A DNA stretch of 42,955 nt from JAAYCT01 sp964499575 (GTDB taxonomy: Bacteria > Bacillota > Clostridia > Saccharofermentanales > Saccharofermentanaceae). Below the pieces are notes generated by a model. The model did no database searches and had not been told where the DNA came from. It worked only from the letters and a program-made list of their open reading frames with translations. The translations under genes and the position numbers were made by a program. Of the stretch, positions 40,304 through 42,955 are shown in pieces (position 1 is the stretch's first letter; each line of letters opens with the position of its first letter). The DNA lies in the NCBI GenBank assembly GCA_964499575.1, contig CAZCLK010000016.1:1-42955 (forward strand), in the 5' to 3' direction.

Positions 40304-41071
40304 TCAGAAGTCGAACGGCGGTTCGGCGCTTAGCGCGCGCAATTCCTCCGCAATCGGATCGTCAAGTGTATGATCCCCCACGAGTGCAAGCCAGATCGCG
40401 CCTTCCGCTCCGGCGACCCCGCCGGCCGCGACCAATCGCGCCTCCGCTCCGTACAGGATCCTGACCGCATCGATCTCGGTGATGATTTCGCCGGTGACCG
40501 GCATGAGGCGAAATCCGCTCGAATCCGGAGCATTCAAAAACCGGGTGACCGCATTCATGTCTTCGTCGACTCGTTTTTCGAGTCCGACGGGAATCAATAA
40601 TCTTATCCGCCTGCCGATAACAGCGGGCAAGATTTTCATAATCGTCCCCCCCTGCGGGTGACCGATGAGGATCCCCGCTTGCCCGGCGGATCGGTTCACG
40701 CAATTGGCGCCTTTCACGATGATATCTCCCGTCCCGAAGCCGGAAACCGAATCGTCGATCGTTTTACCGGGTATGAAGCGACCGTTTTCAATAATCACGT
40801 CGCCGAAAAATTCGCGGTCGCCCGCCAGTCGCCCCGCTTCGTCCGTTTTCTTACGGGTTCCCGTTGTGATACCGCGGAAAAAGCGCCGCCGCGAAAAACC
40901 TTCGTCCTGCCCGAGCATTCGGAGGAGCTCCTCGGCAACATACGCATTGGTCGTCCCCGCAATGATTGCGACCTTCCCGTCGCGAAGTGCCGCCGACTCA
41001 TAAATCAGTTTTGCCGTCGCCTTGCCGATCAGCCGTTTCCCGGCCGCCGGCGTTAAAAGGATTTGAAACAC
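40304..41071 (-). CDS. Conserved hypothetical protein
   Basis: A 255-residue protein from a GTG at 41071 behind GGAGGAAC; a longer frame would run through the neighbouring gene. I do not recognise the family. Visible features are LTPAAGKRLIGKA near the start, VAIIAGTTNAYVAEELL, a central GDVIIENGRFIPGKTIDDS, NCVNRSAGQAGILIGHPQGGTI, and a Gly/Ala-rich C-terminal VAAGGVAGAEGAIWLALVG. The Gly-rich turns suggest an alpha/beta enzyme, without clear catalytic residues. No signal peptide. Follows the LURP-one gene by 37 bases, so co-transcription is likely. Confidence 0.55.
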   Translation of the reverse strand: MFQILLTPAAGKRLIGKATAKLIYESAALRDGKVAIIAGTTNAYVAEELLRMLGQDEGFSRRRFFRGITTGTRKKTDEAGRLAGDREFFGDVIIENGRFIPGKTIDDSVSGFGTGDIIVKGANCVNRSAGQAGILIGHPQGGTIMKILPAVIGRRIRLLIPVGLEKRVDEDMNAVTRFLNAPDSSGFRLMPVTGEIITEIDAVRILYGAEARLVAAGGVAGAEGAIWLALVGDHTLDDPIAEELRALSAEPPFDF

Positions 41072-41108
41072 CTGTGTTCCTCCTTTTTTCGAAAAAAGGA
41101 CCGCGGTA

Positions 41109-41588
41109 TCAGATTGACAAGCCGCCGATCGCCAGCGCACAGTCGATCGCAAGTACCGCCGCGAGAACCTTGACCTCCGTGTCCGTATTCACAATATCGA
41201 TGGCGTAACTGTCGCCCCACGAAAAGTAGGACTTGCTCACCGACGCAACCGGTCCGTATCCTCCGACGATCTTATATTCGTGTGAAAAAAGTTCTCCCTT
41301 AACAATCCAATCCAAGCCGACTATAGCATATTCGGGTTTGACCAGCGTGAATTTCTTGATCACTTCAAACTGATAGCGATCTTCGATGAAGACCTCAAAA
41401 CGGGGCAATACCGAAAACCCCTTTTGCTTTATAAACGCAACCTCATTGTCTTTCTTATCAAACACATGGAGTTTTCTGCCCCAACTGAGCATCTCGCCCT
41501 GAATATTGTACTTATCGTCCCCGTTGGCATCTTTAACTACAAATCGAGAAGTCCAGGAAAAGTTCTTTTGTTTTAAGTATAGCTTCAT
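41109..41588 (-). CDS. LURP-one-related (Tubby-like) protein
   Basis: A 159-residue protein of the LURP-one-related family: KLYLKQKNFSWTSRFVVKDANGDDKYNIQGEML, KLHVFDKKDNEVAFIKQK, LPRFEVFIEDR, and a C-terminal hydrophobic helix VKVLAAVLAIDCALAIGGL. The family adopts a Tubby-like beta barrel around a central helix; bacterial members may bind phospholipid headgroups, but function is not established. Cytosolic, no signal peptide. The ~284 bases upstream to the response regulator hold only promoter-like AT-rich sequence. Confidence 0.85.
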   Translation of the reverse strand: MKLYLKQKNFSWTSRFVVKDANGDDKYNIQGEMLSWGRKLHVFDKKDNEVAFIKQKGFSVLPRFEVFIEDRYQFEVIKKFTLVKPEYAIVGLDWIVKGELFSHEYKIVGGYGPVASVSKSYFSWGDSYAIDIVNTDTEVKVLAAVLAIDCALAIGGLSI

Positions 41589-41872
41589 CGCCTTTTACTC
41601 CCCATTACCTCTTCATACCCCCAACACTACACCGCCATTTTATCACCATTTGAGGAAATAAGCGACGGATATGAAACGATTCACGCAAGTCGCGTATGCG
41701 AACATCAAATTATACTAACATCAATCTTTTTTCTTGCCATTTTCTCTATTTCTGCGATAATCAAGGTATAGAGGCTCCGCCACAGCGACGGGTTTTTCAA
41801 AAGTGTCCGTCGGTATAAGACCAGAGAAAACCCGCCGATCCCGACATACAGCCGCGCCGGAGGAACGCCCCC

Positions 41873-42565
41873 ATGAATACGACCTTATTGATCGCTGACG
41901 GTCAGAAGGAGACACTCAATACGCTCCGCCTCCACCTCGAAAAGGACGGCTACACCGTCCTCGAGGCGCAGAACGGATCCGATACCCTGGAACTCATATA
42001 TCTGCGCCGGATCGATTTGGTCCTTCTGGATATCGCCCTTCCGGCTACTAACGGTCATTACCTGGTGCGTAAGATCCGCGAGGTCGCGCATGCGCCCATC
42101 ATCGCGATGACTCCATCCGACGATACCAACGAACTCCGGACCGCCTATCGGCTCGGAGCGGATGACTATATCACAAAGCCCCTGAACCTTTCCGAAATCA
42201 GCGCCCGGATCCACGCGCACATTCGCAAGGCCCGACAGTTTTCGGATGCCCTCCGCACCGGAACATCCGTTTTCCGCTATGAAGATATCGAAATGGACAC
42301 GGACAGTTGCGAGGTCCGGAAAGCCGGTGTTTCGCTTGACCTGACACCGTCCGAATACAAGATTCTTCGTCACTTCATCCAAAATCCGGGTACGATTTTT
42401 ATCAATCAGAACCTGTACGAAGTCGGATGGAATGACACCCGATTTGTGGACGACACAACGATCGGAGCGTGTATTACGGAGATCCGGAACAAGCTCAACG
42501 ACACCGAAGACGCCTATCTCCGGGTCACGCCCGAAGGCGGATATTCTCTCGGGCCGCCCGCCTGA
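41873..42565 (+). CDS. OmpR/PhoB-type response regulator (orphan)
   Basis: A 230-residue two-domain regulator. The receiver domain has the phosphorylation Asp at about residue 53 (LVLLDIALPATNG), a Thr in AMTPSD and the conserved Lys in ADDYITKPL. The N-terminal acidic pair is reduced to one Asp (IADGQ). The C-terminal winged helix shows LDLTPSEYKILRHFIQNPG and a final GGYSL. No histidine kinase gene is within the window, so its partner is unknown. A short terminator follows. Confidence 0.92.
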   Translation: MNTTLLIADGQKETLNTLRLHLEKDGYTVLEAQNGSDTLELIYLRRIDLVLLDIALPATNGHYLVRKIREVAHAPIIAMTPSDDTNELRTAYRLGADDYITKPLNLSEISARIHAHIRKARQFSDALRTGTSVFRYEDIEMDTDSCEVRKAGVSLDLTPSEYKILRHFIQNPGTIFINQNLYEVGWNDTRFVDDTTIGACITEIRNKLNDTEDAYLRVTPEGGYSLGPPA

Positions 42566-42600
42566 AACGCTCTGTATCGGCTTCTCCCGCAATGTCGCCT

Positions 42601-42620
42601 GCGCCGTTCCCGGCGCTTTT
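42601..42620 (+). terminator. Terminator after the response regulator gene
   Basis: GCGCCG, loop TTCC, CGGCGC, then TTTT. A short, very GC-rich stem 35 bases after the stop codon. Confidence 0.7.
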
Positions 42621-42636
42621 GCCTGCCATCCGTAAA

Positions 42637-42680
42637 CACCTGTCTTCTGTACGCACCTGTCTTTCGAAAACATCTGTCTT
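42637..42680. repeat. Three 10-base direct repeats at 17-bp period
   Basis: CACCTGTCTT occurs at 42637 and 42654, and CATCTGTCTT at 42671, in exact 17-base steps. Located in a 200-base non-coding gap between the response-regulator terminator and the tRNA promoter. Confidence 0.7.
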
Positions 42681-42751
42681 CCACTCATCTTCGGCTATTG
42701 TATTCGCCAGTCCCGGCAATCTTTTCCTTCATCTGTCGGTCTCGTGCTTCG

Positions 42752-42780
42752 TTGACAACACCCGTCGTAATGAGTAGAAT
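42752..42780 (+). promoter_or_regulatory. Promoter of tRNA-Ser
   Basis: TTGACA (42752-42757) and TAGAAT (42775-42780), 17 bases apart, near-consensus, about 40 bases before the tRNA. Confidence 0.8.
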
Positions 42781-42820
42781 AATCGGGCATATCACCGTGA
42801 CTTTGACAATAAAACACCAA

Positions 42821-42912
42821 GGAGAGATGGTCGAGTTGGCTTAAGGCACCGGTCTTGAAAACCGGCGAAGGTTTATAGCCTTCCGTGGGTTCGAATCCCA
42901 CTCTCTCCGCCA
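42821..42912 (+). tRNA. tRNA-Ser (anticodon UGA)
   Basis: A 92-base tRNA with a long variable arm, as expected for serine. Acceptor GGAGAGA pairs with TCTCTCC. The anticodon loop CTTGAAA carries TGA, reading UCA and UCG codons. The T arm contains GGTTCGAATCC. The CCA end is encoded (42910-42912). It is closed by an intrinsic terminator. Confidence 0.95.
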
Positions 42913-42914
42913 TG

Positions 42915-42949
42915 AAAAAGGACATCCCGTAAACGGGGTGTCCTTTTTT
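42915..42949 (+). terminator. Intrinsic terminator after tRNA-Ser
   Basis: AAAAAGGACA and its complement TGTCCTTTTTT enclose CCCGT/ACGGG, giving a long stem followed by six T. Positioned three bases after the CCA end of the tRNA. Confidence 0.9.
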
Positions 42950-42955
42950 ATCTTG

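Overview
The window looks like a chromosomal segment of a Gram-positive Bacillota bacterium, most likely a Clostridia-class anaerobe of moderate GC. The evidence is a T-box leader, BlaI-, DtxR- and Fur-type regulators, a lipoteichoic-acid-synthase-type enzyme, lipobox-bearing binding proteins, strong Shine-Dalgarno sites and a spore-photoproduct-lyase relative. The species cannot be told from sequence alone. I see no prophage, insertion sequence or CRISPR array.

Layout. 1-3200: end of an MFS permease gene, convergent with a deoxynucleoside salvage set (deoB, deoC, cdd). 3300-7790 (minus): a small P-loop kinase and a two-TM protein, preceded by an unusual operon of a zinc-ribbon protein with a kinase-like fold, a vWA protein and a divergent PurA homologue. 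7940-12850 (plus): an AlkP-fold phosphodiesterase, a DtxR-type repressor, and a zinc-uptake operon (znuA-znuC-znuB-fur) behind a promoter with a 25-bp palindrome. 12890-14860 (minus): a citramalate/isopropylmalate synthase-type gene behind a T-box leader whose probable specifier is an isoleucine codon. 14946-17037 (minus): MFS permease and a membrane protein.

17211-20842 (plus): a PAS-GGDEF cyclase, then an overlapping three-gene operon (nucleosidase, SPL-like radical SAM enzyme, SDR). 20887-22830: a 32-residue membrane ORF, blaI, and a divergent TspO-like gene, with a shared inverted element between the two promoters. 22834-29150: a degenerate HAD/kinase fusion, a tail-anchored protein, a second PAS-GGDEF cyclase, an LTA-synthase-like enzyme, and tandem Cys-rich paralogues. 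29442-31280: a sodium:solute symporter with its small accessory protein.

31365-33375 (minus): trmL overlapped by a reverse transcriptase gene that has its own promoter and a roughly 240-nt structured leader. 33443-33931: a rhodanese lipoprotein. 34108-40238 (plus): a ChvE/GguA/GguB-type sugar ABC transporter with a LacI regulator; the permease carries a repeat-built N-terminal extension that is unusual for its family. The rest holds a conserved hypothetical, a LURP-one protein, an orphan response regulator and tRNA-Ser(UGA).

The best candidates for an undescribed system are (i) the zinc-ribbon/pseudokinase-vWA-PurA-like operon at 4606-7787, where the PurA homologue has lost its aspartate-binding and guanine-recognition signatures, and (ii) the free-standing reverse transcriptase with its leader RNA at 31868-33375.
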